Shown: positions 31,804 through 40,738 of the stretch, one piece after another
Layout: each line of letters opens with the position of its first letter
Position numbering within the stretch: the stretch's first letter is position 1
From: Anaerolineales bacterium
GTDB lineage: Bacteria > Chloroflexota > Anaerolineae > Anaerolineales > UBA11579
Length of the DNA: 64,000 nucleotides
Direction: 5' to 3'
Assembly: GCA_019637805.1 (NCBI GenBank)
Contig: JAHBVB010000002.1
Coordinates: forward strand, 575,981-639,980
Made by a program: the position numbers and the translations under genes
The notes under the pieces: generated by a model
What the model saw: the letters and a program-made list of their open reading frames with translations, nothing else
Database searches by the model: none
Told to the model about the DNA's origin: nothing

Positions 31804-31857
31804 AATATTATAGAATTTGTTCATAAATATTGACACTCTTAGCAAACCTGCTATAAT
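31804..31857 (+). promoter_or_regulatory. suf operon promoter with predicted SufR operator
   Basis: TTGACA (31830-31835), a 16-bp spacer and TATAAT (31852-31857) form a near-consensus promoter. The 29-bp element shared with the sufR upstream region occupies 31804-31832, overlapping the -35 box by three bases. The leader from about 31864 to 31970 contains AAGGAG before sufC. Confidence 0.75.
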
Positions 31858-31970
31858 CTCCCGTAATTACAACCAGGTTGAAAAATCCAGGCTAATGGCC
31901 TGATGGGTTGTCCAAAAATACGGTCAGCCCCCGACCAGCAAAGTCATTTGTCAAGGAGAATCTGCAGTTC

Positions 31971-32747
31971 ATGTCTGACTTAGTCATCCGCGATTTGCGC
32001 GTCAACGTAGCCGACAAAGAGATCCTGAAGGGACTGACCCTGACGGTGGAGCAGGGCAAGGTGCACGCGCTGATGGGCCCGAATGGCAGCGGCAAGAGCA
32101 CGCTGGCCTACACGTTGATGGGCCATCCCAATTATGAAGTGACTGGCGGAGAAGTGATCTTCAAAGACCAGAATATTTTGGAGTTGGAGCCTGACCAGCG
32201 CTCGCATTTGGGCGTGTTCCTGGCGTTCCAGTACCCGGTGGCGATCCCGGGCGTGAGCGTGGCCAACTTCCTGCGCTCGGCGGTGAATTCGCACCGCAAA
32301 GCGGCCGACCCGGAATACAAAGGCATTCCCATCCCGGAGTTCCGCACGCTGCTGAAAGAGAAGATGGACAAGCTGAAGATGGACCACAGCTTCGCCGGGC
32401 GTTATTTGAACGACGGCTTCTCCGGCGGCGAGAAGAAGCGCGCCGAGATCTTGCAGATGGCGACGCTGATGCCGAACATGGCCATTTTGGACGAGACCGA
32501 TTCAGGCCTGGATATTGATGCCCTGCGCAACGTGGCCGAGGGCGTGGAAGCCTTGCGCGGCCCGGACTTTGGGGCGCTGATCATCACGCATTACCAACGC
32601 ATTTTGAACTATGTCAAACCGGATGTGATCCACATCATGCTCGACGGGCGCATTGCTGAGACCGGCGGGCCGGACCTGGCGCTGAAGCTGGAAGAGCATG
32701 GATATGACTGGATCCGCGAGAAGCACGGTGAGGCTGCGGCCGCTTAG
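31971..32747 (+). CDS. sufC: Fe-S assembly ATPase SufC
   Basis: The ABC-type ATPase of the SufBCD scaffold complex, 258 aa. Walker A GPNGSGKST, Q-loop region FLAFQYPVAIPGV, signature FSGGEKKRAEILQ, Walker B MAILDETDSGLD and switch His in IITHYQRIL are all present. The open frame begins 63 bp earlier, but MSDLVIRDLRV is the family-like start and has AAGGAG upstream. It is the first gene of the suf operon. Confidence 0.96.
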   Translation: MSDLVIRDLRVNVADKEILKGLTLTVEQGKVHALMGPNGSGKSTLAYTLMGHPNYEVTGGEVIFKDQNILELEPDQRSHLGVFLAFQYPVAIPGVSVANFLRSAVNSHRKAADPEYKGIPIPEFRTLLKEKMDKLKMDHSFAGRYLNDGFSGGEKKRAEILQMATLMPNMAILDETDSGLDIDALRNVAEGVEALRGPDFGALIITHYQRILNYVKPDVIHIMLDGRIAETGGPDLALKLEEHGYDWIREKHGEAAAA

Positions 32748-32762
32748 CGCAGCACGAGGTGA

Positions 32763-34202
32763 ATGATGGCTTTGGATGAAAAGTCGATCGAACGACATAA
32801 AGACGATGCCGAGCTGTTGGCCGGCATTGATGAATATCGCTGGAACTTTGTAGACGAGATCAAGCCGGTCTATCGCTCAGGAAAGGGGCTGAGCGAAGAA
32901 GTGGTACGCATGATCAGCGCCAAGAAGGAAGAGCCGCAGTGGATGCTGGACTTCCGCCTGAAGGCGCTGAAGCATTTTGAAGCGCGCCCAATGCCGACCT
33001 GGGGCGGCGACCTGGCCAGCCTGAACCTGGACGAGATCTATTTCTACAGCAAACCCTCCGAGGGTGAAGGTAAGAGCTGGGACGAAGTGCCCGATGACAT
33101 CAAGCGCACCTTTGAGCGCCTGGGCATCCCCGAGGCCGAGCAGAAGTTTCTGGCCGGCGTAGGCGCCCAGTACGAATCCGAGATGGTCTATCACAACATC
33201 CAGGAGCATTTGGCTGAGAAGGGCGTGATCTTCAAGAGCATTGAGCACGGCCTGCGTGACCATGAGGATTTGTTCCGTGAATACTTCAGCACGATCATCC
33301 CGATCGAGGACAACAAGTTCTCGGCGTTGAATTCGGCAGTTTGGTCGGGCGGTTCGTTCGTGTATGTGCCCAAGGGCGTCAAGATCGAGATGCCCCTGCA
33401 GGCCTACTTCCGCGTGAACCAGGCGGACCAGGGCCAGTTTGAGCGCACCCTGATCATCGTCGAAGAGGGCGCCGAGGCCCATTATGTGGAAGGCTGCACT
33501 GCGCCGGTCTACACCACCGACTCGTTCCACAGTGGTGTGATCGAGATCGTGGTCAAGAAGGACGCCCGTTTCCGCTACACGACCATCCAGAACTGGTCGA
33601 ACAACATGTACAACCTGGTGACGCAGCGCGCCCACGTGCACGCCAACGCCACCATGGAATGGGTGGACGCCAACCTGGGCAGCAAGCTGACCATGAAGTA
33701 CCCCTCCTGCTATCTGCTTGAGCCGGGTGCGCACGGCGAGATCCTCTCGATGGCCTTTGCTTCCGGCCATCAGCACCAGGACACCGGCGGCAAGGTGATC
33801 CACTTCGCGCCCAACACGACCAGCAAGATCACCTCTAAGTCGATCAGCAAGAGCGGCGGGCGCGCTTCGTACCGCGGCCTGCTGAAGGTGCATCCCGGCG
33901 CGGAGGGCTCCAAGTCCAACGTGGTGTGCGATGCGCTGCTGCTGGACGACGCCTCACGCTCGGACACGTATCCTTACATTGAAATTGACGCCGAGGATGT
34001 GACCATTGGCCATGAGGCCTCGGTCTCCAAGGTCGGCGAAGAGCAGCTCTTCTATTTGATGAGCCGCGGCATGAGCGAAGAGCAAGCCGCCACCATGGTG
34101 GTTTCCGGTTTCATTGAGCCGCTGGTCAAAGAGCTGCCGATGGAATACGCCATCGAGATGAATCGTCTGATTCAACTGCAGATGGAAGGCTCGATCGGCT
34201 AA
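32763..34202 (+). CDS. sufB: Fe-S cluster assembly scaffold SufB
   Basis: A 479-residue Suf[21 protein letters not shown] near the start, [65 protein letters not shown], and the C-terminal core [20 protein letters not shown] with the Glu and His of the beta-helix. The conserved Cys of VEGCTAP is part of the sulfur path to the nascent cluster. A second ATG directly follows the first (32766). It is 15 bp after sufC. Confidence 0.96.
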   Translation: MMALDEKSIERHKDDAELLAGIDEYRWNFVDEIKPVYRSGKGLSEEVVRMISAKKEEPQWMLDFRLKALKHFEARPMPTWGGDLASLNLDEIYFYSKPSEGEGKSWDEVPDDIKRTFERLGIPEAEQKFLAGVGAQYESEMVYHNIQEHLAEKGVIFKSIEHGLRDHEDLFREYFSTIIPIEDNKFSALNSAVWSGGSFVYVPKGVKIEMPLQAYFRVNQADQGQFERTLIIVEEGAEAHYVEGCTAPVYTTDSFHSGVIEIVVKKDARFRYTTIQNWSNNMYNLVTQRAHVHANATMEWVDANLGSKLTMKYPSCYLLEPGAHGEILSMAFASGHQHQDTGGKVIHFAPNTTSKITSKSISKSGGRASYRGLLKVHPGAEGSKSNVVCDALLLDDASRSDTYPYIEIDAEDVTIGHEASVSKVGEEQLFYLMSRGMSEEQAATMVVSGFIEPLVKELPMEYAIEMNRLIQLQMEGSIG

Positions 34203-34223
34203 AGCCGTCGTTTGAGGATACCG

Positions 34224-35573
34224 ATGACTGATAGCCCGAAACGCGTTGTTAAACGCAGTACTTCTGCTGGGCAGAGCACGAGCCGTGACTTTGCCTTCAC
34301 CGCCGAGATGATCCCCAATGGTGTGGCAGAAGCTGCTTTCTTGCATGAGTACCGGCAAAACGCCTGGGAACACTTCCAGAAGCTGGGCGTACCACAGACC
34401 ACCGAAGAAGCCTGGCGGCGCACTGACCTGCGCGGCCTGAAGGCCGGCAGCTTTAGCCTGCCCGCCGGTAAAGCGGCAGCCCAGCTGCCTCAGCCCCCCG
34501 AGCGGCTGCTGAAGCCGCTGGTGGGCGAGGGGCACGGCGGCCAGATCGTGATGGGTCCGGGCGAGACCCAGGTGACACTGAGTGAAGCGATCGCCAAGCA
34601 GGGTGTGGTCTTCACCGATATTGCCACGGCGGCCAAGCAGCACCCTGAGCTGCTGCAGAAGGCGCTGGGCCGGGCGGTGAAGCCCGATGAAGGCAAGTTC
34701 GCGGCGATGGCGGCGGCCTTGGCCGGCCGCGGCGTGCTGCTGTATGTGCCCAAGGGCGTGCAAGTGCAAGAGCCGCTGCATTCCGTGCTGTGGGGCCCGG
34801 GCACTGACCTGGCTTACCTCTCGCACCTGCTGGTGTGGGTGGAGGACGGCGCCTCGGTGACCTATGTGCACGAGGCGGCTTCGCCGGCGGAGAACGGCCA
34901 GACCATGCACTCCGGCATTGTGGAGTTGTATGTGGGCAACGGGGCCGAACTGCGCTTTGTGGAACTGCAATCCTGGGGCGAACACGTGTGGAACTTCAGC
35001 CACGAGCGGGCCGTGCTGCAAAAGGACGCCCGCCTGGACTGGATCTTTGGGGCGCTGGGCAGCAAGCTGACTAAGAACTTCTCCGAGATGAACCTGGAGG
35101 GTGAGGGCGGCTCGGCGCGCATGTCGGGCTTCTATTTCACCGATGGCGAACAGCACCTGGACCATGACACCCAGCAGAACCACCTGGCGGCGCACACCAC
35201 CAGCGACCTGCTCTTCAAGGGCGCGCTGGAGGAGCAGAGCCGCTCGGTGTGGCAGGGCATGATCTATGTCGCCCCCGGCGCGCAGCAGACGGACGGCTAC
35301 CAGGCCAACCGCAATCTGGTGCTGAGCCAGACGGCGCGGGCCGACTCGATCCCCGGCCTGGAGATCCTGGCCGATGACGTGCGCTGCACCCACGGCGCTA
35401 CCGTGGGCAAGATCAGCGACGAAGAGCTGTTCTATCTGCTTAGCCGCGGCATTGCGCGGGAAGAAGCGCGCCGCTTGATCGTGGAAGGCTTCTTTGATCC
35501 GATCATGCAGCGCATCCCGTTCGAGGGCGTGCGTGATCGCTTCCAGCAAGCTATTGTGGACAAGCTTAAATAA
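34224..35573 (+). CDS. sufD: Fe-S cluster assembly protein SufD
   Basis: A SufB paralogue of 449 aa that completes the SufBC2D complex. Marks include WRRTDLRGLKAG, GVLLYVPKGVQVQEPLHS, LVWVEDGASVTYVHEA, RFVELQSWGEHVWNFSHERA, and the closing RCTHGATVGKISDEELFYLLSRGI with the SufD His at the SufB interface. ATG 34224 follows TTTGAGGA; the TTG four codons upstream is unlikely. Confidence 0.95.
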   Translation: MTDSPKRVVKRSTSAGQSTSRDFAFTAEMIPNGVAEAAFLHEYRQNAWEHFQKLGVPQTTEEAWRRTDLRGLKAGSFSLPAGKAAAQLPQPPERLLKPLVGEGHGGQIVMGPGETQVTLSEAIAKQGVVFTDIATAAKQHPELLQKALGRAVKPDEGKFAAMAAALAGRGVLLYVPKGVQVQEPLHSVLWGPGTDLAYLSHLLVWVEDGASVTYVHEAASPAENGQTMHSGIVELYVGNGAELRFVELQSWGEHVWNFSHERAVLQKDARLDWIFGALGSKLTKNFSEMNLEGEGGSARMSGFYFTDGEQHLDHDTQQNHLAAHTTSDLLFKGALEEQSRSVWQGMIYVAPGAQQTDGYQANRNLVLSQTARADSIPGLEILADDVRCTHGATVGKISDEELFYLLSRGIAREEARRLIVEGFFDPIMQRIPFEGVRDRFQQAIVDKLK

Positions 35574-35613
35574 GAGTATAGTTTTTAGGTATTTTTCCTA
35601 ATTGGAGGCAAAT

Positions 35614-35898
35614 TTGGTAGACCTGCGTTTTACCTCCGCTCCCGACCGTGATGATCTGTATCAGGTCGGTGACCGGGTTGAAGTGTATTGTGACCACGAA
35701 AACGAGAAGAAAGAACGCGTGCGTGGTTGGATGGAAGGTGTCGTGGTCCAGGTGGACCCCAAGATCGTGGCCGTGCAGTTTACTGAGCCGGTGTATCTGA
35801 CCGACGGCTGGATGGTGCCGGACCATGTTCTGTGGTGCCCGCCCAACTCCTCCCAGATCCGGGCTGCCCGCAAGGGCAAGCGCCGCCCGCGGAGCTAA
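35614..35898 (+). CDS. Small SH3-like barrel protein inside the suf operon, unknown function
   Basis: A 94-residue protein: LVDLRFTSAPDRDDLYQVGD at the N-terminus, VEVYCDHENEKKERVRGWMEG, then VVVQVDPKIVAVQFTEPVY and a basic end (RAARKGKRRPRS). The alternating short strands look like a Tudor/SH3 barrel, and the tail could touch nucleic acid. The start is TTG at 35614 with GGAGG six bases before it. It lies between sufD and sufS, is co-oriented and ends 2 bp before sufS, so it is translated with them. I know no named family. Confidence 0.75.
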   Translation: MVDLRFTSAPDRDDLYQVGDRVEVYCDHENEKKERVRGWMEGVVVQVDPKIVAVQFTEPVYLTDGWMVPDHVLWCPPNSSQIRAARKGKRRPRS

Positions 35899-35900
35899 AC

Positions 35901-37148
35901 ATGACGATCTCGCCCCAGGCCGGCGCACTCGACGTAGATAAGATACGGGCAGACTTCCCCATCCTGCAGATGGAAGCCAGCCCTGGTGTAAAGCTGGCCT
36001 ATCTGGATTCGGGGGCCAGCAGCCAGAAGCCCCTGGCGGTGATCGAGGCGATGAACACCTACTATCGCAGCCAGAACGCCAACATTCACCGTGCGGTGTA
36101 CACCCTGGGGGAGGTGGCCACAGAAGCGTATGAGGCCGCCCGCGCCAAGGTGGCGAAATTCATCAACGCCTCCAAGCCGCGTGAGATCATCTTCACGCGC
36201 AATGCCACCGAGTCGGTGAACCTGGTGGCGCAGACCTGGGGCCGCGCCAACCTGAAGGAAGGCGACCTGGTGGTGCTGACCGAGATGGAGCACCACGCCA
36301 ACCTGGTGCCGTGGCAGATGCTGGCGGCCGAAAAAGGCATTCGCCTGGAATTCATCCCGGTGACCGAAGAAGGTATTCTGGACCTGGCGGCCCTGCCGGC
36401 GCTGCTGGAGCAAAAGCCCAAGCTGGTCAGCTTCACGGCCATGTCGAATGTGCTAGGCACCATCACGCCAGCGGCCGAGATCGTGCGCTTGGCGCACAAA
36501 GCCGGCGCGCTGGCGATGATCGACGGCGCGCAGTCTGTGCCGCACCTGCCCACGGACGTGCAGGCGCTGGACGTCGATTTCCTGGCTTTCTCGAGCCATA
36601 AGATGCTGGGGCCGACGGGGTTGGGCGTGTTGTACGGCAAACTCGACCTGCTGAATGCCATGCCGCCGTTCATGGGCGGCGGCGACATGATCAAACGTGT
36701 CGAGCTGCGCAGCTTCACCACCAATGAAGTCCCGCAGAAATTTGAGGCCGGCACCCCGGCGATCGCCGAGGTGGTGGGCCTGGGTGCGGCGGTGGACTAT
36801 TTGATGGCGGTGGGCATGGACGTCGTGGCGGCTTATGACCACGAGTTGACCGCCTACGCCCTGGAACGGCTGGAAGAGGTGCAAGGACTGAAAGTCTTCG
36901 GCCCGGGCATCGAGCACAAGAGCTCCAACGCCTCGTTCACCTTTGAGGGCGCGCACCCGCACGACGTGGCGGAGATCCTCAACCGCCACGGCGTGGCGAC
37001 GCGCGCTGGCCACCACTGCGCCATGCCGCTGCACAACAAATTTGGCATCCCCTCGACCACAAGAGCCAGTTTTTATTTGTACAATACCAAGGAAGAGATT
37101 GACCAACTGATCGAGGCGTTGTACAAAGTGAAGGAAATTTTTGGATAA
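35901..37148 (+). CDS. sufS: Cysteine desulfurase SufS
   Basis: A group II PLP-dependent desulfurase that feeds sulfur to the SufBCD scaffold, 415 aa. Motifs: RADFPILQ, YLDSGASSQKPLAVIEAM, FTRNATESVNLVAQTWG, the PLP-lysine in AFSSHKMLGPTGLGVLYG and the active Cys in RAGHHCAMPLHNKF. The start at 35901 follows the small barrel gene by 2 bp; the longer frame overlaps that gene. The last base is shared with the sufU start (TAATG). Confidence 0.96.
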   Translation: MTISPQAGALDVDKIRADFPILQMEASPGVKLAYLDSGASSQKPLAVIEAMNTYYRSQNANIHRAVYTLGEVATEAYEAARAKVAKFINASKPREIIFTRNATESVNLVAQTWGRANLKEGDLVVLTEMEHHANLVPWQMLAAEKGIRLEFIPVTEEGILDLAALPALLEQKPKLVSFTAMSNVLGTITPAAEIVRLAHKAGALAMIDGAQSVPHLPTDVQALDVDFLAFSSHKMLGPTGLGVLYGKLDLLNAMPPFMGGGDMIKRVELRSFTTNEVPQKFEAGTPAIAEVVGLGAAVDYLMAVGMDVVAAYDHELTAYALERLEEVQGLKVFGPGIEHKSSNASFTFEGAHPHDVAEILNRHGVATRAGHHCAMPLHNKFGIPSTTRASFYLYNTKEEIDQLIEALYKVKEIFG

Positions 37149-37552
37149 TGGACGACCTGTACCGCGAAGTAATTATTGACCGCTACCAGAACCCGCGCTT
37201 CCGCGGCGAGCTGGACCCGCACGACTATTCCTATCAGGACGACAACCCGGTGTGTGGCGACCATGTGCGCATCGACCTGCGCGTGGACGAGAACGACACG
37301 ATCACCGAGGCCAAGTTCAGCGGCGAGGGCTGCTCCATCTCGCAGGCTTCGGCCGACTTGCTGGTGGAGAAGGTCACCGGTATGAAGCTGGATGATGTGC
37401 GCCAGCTGGGCAAGGCGGACGTGTTGGAGTTGCTGGGCATCGACCTGGGCCCAGTGCGCCTGAAGTGCGCGCTGCTTTCACTGAAAGTGTTGAAGGGCGG
37501 CGTGTACGGTCTGGACGATGTGATGACCTTGGACGAACTGGCCGCTTCTTAG
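37148..37552 (+). CDS. sufU: SufU-type sulfur-transfer/scaffold protein
   Basis: A 134-residue IscU-like fold with the three ligand cysteines in NPVCGD, GEGCSIS and RLKCALLSL. In Gram-positive-type suf systems SufU is a zinc-dependent sulfur acceptor for SufS, replacing SufE. The start is coupled to the sufS stop by TAATG, fitting a direct partnership. No SufE gene is present in the operon. Confidence 0.94.
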   Translation: MDDLYREVIIDRYQNPRFRGELDPHDYSYQDDNPVCGDHVRIDLRVDENDTITEAKFSGEGCSISQASADLLVEKVTGMKLDDVRQLGKADVLELLGIDLGPVRLKCALLSLKVLKGGVYGLDDVMTLDELAAS

Positions 37553-37579
37553 CGATAGCGGCTGGCCTAGAAATCGTCC

Positions 37580-37930
37580 ATGCCTGAGTTCACCTATACT
37601 CATTTAGGGCCCAAAGAAGTGGATTTCGTGGCTGTAGGGGCAGCCGATGAGTTGGCCAACGGTCAACGGCTTTTCGTCGAGATCGACGATTATTCCATTT
37701 TAGTTTTCAATATTGCTGGGGAATTCTTCGCCATCGGCGACATCTGCTCGCACGACAACGGCCCCCTGGGCGACGGCGAGCTGGAGGGCAATGAGGTCAT
37801 CTGCCCGCGGCACGGGGCGCGCTTCGATGTGCGCAACGGCGAGGTCAAGGCTTTGCCGGCCGTGGTGGACATCCCCGCCTACCCGGTGCGCGTGGTGGAT
37901 GGGCAGATCGAGGTGGGGGTGCCGGTTTAG
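37580..37930 (+). CDS. Rieske [2Fe-2S] protein ending the suf operon
   Basis: A 116-residue single-domain Rieske ferredoxin. Cluster ligands lie in CSHDNGPL and CPRHGARFD (C-x-H and C-x2-H). It is of the small soluble ferredoxin type found with ring-hydroxylating systems, here with no signal or membrane helix. As the last gene of the suf operon it may serve as an electron donor or cluster acceptor; no oxygenase is nearby. A terminator follows 39 bp later. Confidence 0.9.
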   Translation: MPEFTYTHLGPKEVDFVAVGAADELANGQRLFVEIDDYSILVFNIAGEFFAIGDICSHDNGPLGDGELEGNEVICPRHGARFDVRNGEVKALPAVVDIPAYPVRVVDGQIEVGVPV

Positions 37931-37968
37931 CGGCTAGCTGCTAGTAGATAGCTTTAGCAGTCAGATGG

Positions 37969-37999
37969 TAAGGGCGCACGACCGTGCGCCCTTATGTTT
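37969..37999. terminator. Terminator ending the suf operon
   Basis: An 11-bp stem (TAAGGGCGCAC and complement) with a GACC loop, followed by TGTTTTT on the plus strand. Confidence 0.85.
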
Positions 38000-38012
38000 T
38001 TGCTCGGGAAGA

Positions 38013-38690
38013 CTAATCCACCAGCGCCCAGCCGCGTTGCTGGGCGATGGGTTTGAGGTGTTCGTCCGGGTAGAAAGCGACCGGGCGGCCGACCAGCTCC
38101 AGCAGCTGAAGGTCAGTGCGGCTGTCGGCGTAGGCCGTGCTGGCGGCGTAGTCGATGTCGTGGCCGGCGGCTTGCATGGCGGCTTTGGCCAGCACGGCTT
38201 TCTGCTCGTCAATGCATACCGGGCCGGCCAGGCCTCCAGTGTAGCGCCCGTTGCGCAGGACAGGCTGTGTGCCCACGGCCATGTCGGCGCCCACATGGCG
38301 GGCGATGGCCGCTTGCAGCGGGGTCAGCCCGGCCGAGACCAGCACGACCAGGTCCCCAGCGGCCTTATGGTCCTTGACCAGCTGCAGCGCGTCGGCGCGC
38401 CAGAATGGCGTTAAATATTGGTTGGTCACCCAATCCCAGACAGGCTGGGCTTCTTCCAGTGTGTACCCGCGGATGAACCAAGCCAGGTGGGCGGCCCAGG
38501 CTGTGCGGAAGCGGCTTTGGCTGATCAGGCCGGCTTTGTGCAGCAGGTAGTGCGGGGCGTGATAGTACCAGAACCAACGCTGCAGAAAGCGGCGCTGGGT
38601 ATGTTGCTTGAAGTATTCCAAAATGCCCTTCCACACACGTTCGGTGGTCAGGGTGCCATCTACATCAAAGAAAGCTGCTTTGCGTGCCAT
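38013..38690 (-). CDS. HAD-superfamily (IB subfamily) phosphatase
   Basis: A SerB-like hydrolase of 225 aa. The nucleophile motif FFDVDGTLTTERV is at the start, motif II is VVLVSAGLTPL, and motif III/IV is YADSRTDLQLLELVG. A helical cap of about 90 residues (WFWYYHAPHYLLHKAGL) lies between. HAD-IB enzymes dephosphorylate small phosphoesters or lipid phosphates. The start at 38690 follows TGGAGA. It sits 37 bp downstream of miaA and is probably the last gene of that unit. Confidence 0.85.
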   Translation of the reverse strand: MARKAAFFDVDGTLTTERVWKGILEYFKQHTQRRFLQRWFWYYHAPHYLLHKAGLISQSRFRTAWAAHLAWFIRGYTLEEAQPVWDWVTNQYLTPFWRADALQLVKDHKAAGDLVVLVSAGLTPLQAAIARHVGADMAVGTQPVLRNGRYTGGLAGPVCIDEQKAVLAKAAMQAAGHDIDYAASTAYADSRTDLQLLELVGRPVAFYPDEHLKPIAQQRGWALVD

Positions 38691-38727
38691 GTTAGTGTCT
38701 CCAGCGGCAAGAGTATCACGACTATCC

Positions 38728-39672
38728 CTATCGAGCAAATATAATTTGATCCCGGCGAATGACTGCTTCAATCGCATCTACGGCATCTTCGCCTGCGTTA
38801 AACCAGTGGATCTGCGGGTCCGTGGGGCGAAACCAGGCCGCCTGGCGGCGCACGAAGAGGCGCGTGCGGCGTTTGATGTCGGCGATGGCCTCCTCCAAGC
38901 TGAGTTCCCCCTGGAGATGCTGAGCCAGCTGCGCATAGCCAATCGCCGATAGGCTGGGCAGGCTGGGGCTGTACCCCTTGTCCAGCAGGGCTTGCACTTC
39001 AGCCAGCCAGCCGGCGGCCAGCATGTCCTCTATGCGCTGGTCAATGCGGGCATACAACTCCGGCCGGGGGCGCGTCAAGCCGATCTGCAGCAGGCGGTAG
39101 GGCGGACTGCCCTGTCCGCGTTGGGCGGAGAAGCGCCGCCCGCTGGCCAGGGTCACCTCCAGGGCGCGCAGGGTGCGGCGCTGGTTGCGGGCGTCTATAT
39201 GGGCGGCGGCTGCGGGATCCAGGCGGGCCAGGCGGGCGTGCAGGCCGGCCGGCCCCAGCTCTGCCGCCCAGGCCTCCAGCGCGGCGCGCAGGGCGGGCTG
39301 GGGCGGCAGGGCCGGCGGGGTCCAGCCTTCGACGATGGCGCGCAAGTATTGGCCTGTGCCGCCGACCAGCAGCGGCAGCTTGCCGCGGCTGGTCACGGCG
39401 GCGATGGCTTCGGCCGCGGCGGTCTGGAAGCGGGCCAGGCTCCAGATTTCATCAGGGTCGGCCACGTTGATGAGATGGTGCGGCACCCGCCGCAGCTCGG
39501 CGGGGCTGGGTTTGGCGGTGCCAATATCCATGCCGCGGTAGAGCAGCCGCGAATCGGCGGAAATGATTTCGGCATCCAGCCGCCCGGCGAGCTGCAGTGC
39601 GATCTCGGTTTTGCCCACGGCGGTGGGTCCCACCAAGGCGACGAGGGCGATGCGCTTATCCTTGGACGGCAT
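38728..39672 (-). CDS. miaA: tRNA dimethylallyltransferase MiaA
   Basis: Transfers a dimethylallyl group to A37 of tRNAs reading UNN codons. The P-loop is GPTAVGKTEIALQLA; then DSRLLYRGMDIGTAKP, HHLINVADPDEIWSLARFQ, and LLVGGTGQYLRAIVEG. It has 314 residues. The start at 39672 is the family-like one (MPSKDKRIALVALVGPT), and the longer frame overlaps yraN. It overlaps the yraN-like gene by 17 bp. Confidence 0.95.
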   Translation of the reverse strand: MPSKDKRIALVALVGPTAVGKTEIALQLAGRLDAEIISADSRLLYRGMDIGTAKPSPAELRRVPHHLINVADPDEIWSLARFQTAAAEAIAAVTSRGKLPLLVGGTGQYLRAIVEGWTPPALPPQPALRAALEAWAAELGPAGLHARLARLDPAAAAHIDARNQRRTLRALEVTLASGRRFSAQRGQGSPPYRLLQIGLTRPRPELYARIDQRIEDMLAAGWLAEVQALLDKGYSPSLPSLSAIGYAQLAQHLQGELSLEEAIADIKRRTRLFVRRQAAWFRPTDPQIHWFNAGEDAVDAIEAVIRRDQIIFAR

Positions 39673-40021
39673 TTTCAAAGTGCTGGATTTGTGGCGCGCC
39701 ACCGGGCTGGCGCAGGATGGAGACGACATCAATGCGCCAGTCGCCGGCCAGCTCAGGGTGGGCTTGCAAATACTCTTCGGCGCTGTGGATGAGATGCTGC
39801 TGTTTGGCGGGAGTGATGGCTTCTTCCGGCAGGCCGAAGCGGGCCGAGGTGCGCGTCTTGACTTCAATGAAAACCAGCGTACCCTGGTGGCGGGCCAGCA
39901 GGTCAATTTCGCCGTAGGCGCCGTGCAGGTTGCGGCCCAGGATCTGATAGCCGCGCTGGGCCAGATAGTCTGCGGCTTGTTGTTCGCCCCAGCGGCCCAG
40001 GGCCTGCTTTTGACGGCTCAT
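39656..40021 (-). CDS. YraN/UPF0102-family PD-(D/E)XK nuclease-like protein
   Basis: A 121-residue protein: GRWGEQQAADYLAQRGYQIL, then GEIDLLARHQGTLVFIEVKTRTS, which holds the PD-(D/E)XK active site (Asp in GEID, Glu and Lys in FIEVK), and HLIHSAEEYL at the end. The family is widespread, and its function is thought to be nucleic-acid processing. The start overlaps the dienelactone hydrolase stop by 4 bp. Confidence 0.9.
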   Translation of the reverse strand: MSRQKQALGRWGEQQAADYLAQRGYQILGRNLHGAYGEIDLLARHQGTLVFIEVKTRTSARFGLPEEAITPAKQQHLIHSAEEYLQAHPELAGDWRIDVVSILRQPGGAPQIQHFENAVQG

Positions 40022-40695
40022 CCACCCAAATATTGTTCGAACCAAGCCAGGGTTTGTTTCCAGGCTTCCGCCGCGGCCGCGGGATGATAGACCTCTGGGC
40101 GATCTTCGTTGAAAAAAGCGTGGTCTGCCCCGGCGTAGATGTGGATGGCATGCGGTGTGCCCTGGGCGCTGAGCTGCTTCTCGAAGTCGTTGACGATGCT
40201 GGCCGGGATGCCGCCGTCATTTTCGCCGTAGAGGCCTAGCACCGGCGTGCGGATGCGGGCCGCCTCGCCGGCTTCCAGCGGACGGCCATAGAAGCAGACC
40301 ACCGCGTCCACCGGGTGGGCCGCGGCAGTGGAGAGCGCTAGGCCGCCGCCCATGCACCAGCCCACCAGGCCCACTTTGCCGGTGGTGTACTCCAGGCTGT
40401 TCAGGTAAGCGCCGGCGGCATGGATCTCCTGGATGGCCTGGGCGCGGTTGAGCGCCATGGCCAGCTTGCGGGCTTCATCCGGCTCGCTGGCCGCCTGGCC
40501 GTGATACAGGTCAGGCGCCAGGACGGCGTAACCTTCGGCGGCCAAGCGGTCGGCCACGGATTTGATATGACCCACCAGGCCCCACCATTCCTGAATGGCG
40601 ACGACCGCCGGGAAGGGACCGGGGCCGCTGGGCACGGCCAGGTAGCCGGGCGTTTGGTCTCCATTGCTGGGGTACTGGATCATCTGTGCGCTCAT
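40018..40695 (-). CDS. Dienelactone hydrolase family protein
   Basis: An alpha/beta hydrolase of 225 aa. The nucleophile is Cys in VGWCMGGGLALS rather than Ser, with Asp in YGENDGGIPA and His in AGADHAFFNEDRP, the typical DLH triad. The N-terminus MSAQMIQYPSNGDQTPGYLA is family-like. DLHs open lactone rings in aromatic degradation, but many members act on other esters. It heads the unit with yraN-like, miaA and HAD genes. TATACT lies 6 bp before the ATG (minus strand), which suggests a leaderless message. Confidence 0.9.
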   Translation of the reverse strand: MSAQMIQYPSNGDQTPGYLAVPSGPGPFPAVVAIQEWWGLVGHIKSVADRLAAEGYAVLAPDLYHGQAASEPDEARKLAMALNRAQAIQEIHAAGAYLNSLEYTTGKVGLVGWCMGGGLALSTAAAHPVDAVVCFYGRPLEAGEAARIRTPVLGLYGENDGGIPASIVNDFEKQLSAQGTPHAIHIYAGADHAFFNEDRPEVYHPAAAAEAWKQTLAWFEQYLGG

Positions 40696-40701
40696 GCGGT
40701 G

Positions 40702-40731
40702 AGTATACCTGTGGGAGGGCTGGAGTACAAT
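40702..40731. promoter_or_regulatory. Divergent leaderless-type promoter pair
   Basis: TATACT on the minus strand (40702-40707) is 6 bp before the dienelactone hydrolase ATG. TACAAT on the plus strand (40726-40731) is 7 bp before the membrane-protein ATG. Only 43 bp separate the two start codons. Confidence 0.6.
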
Positions 40732-40738
40732 CGCCGGC

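Noticed and set aside
33954-35549. Minus-strand open frame of 531 codons opposite sufD
   Set aside because: Antisense shadow; sufD motifs are unambiguous on the plus strand.
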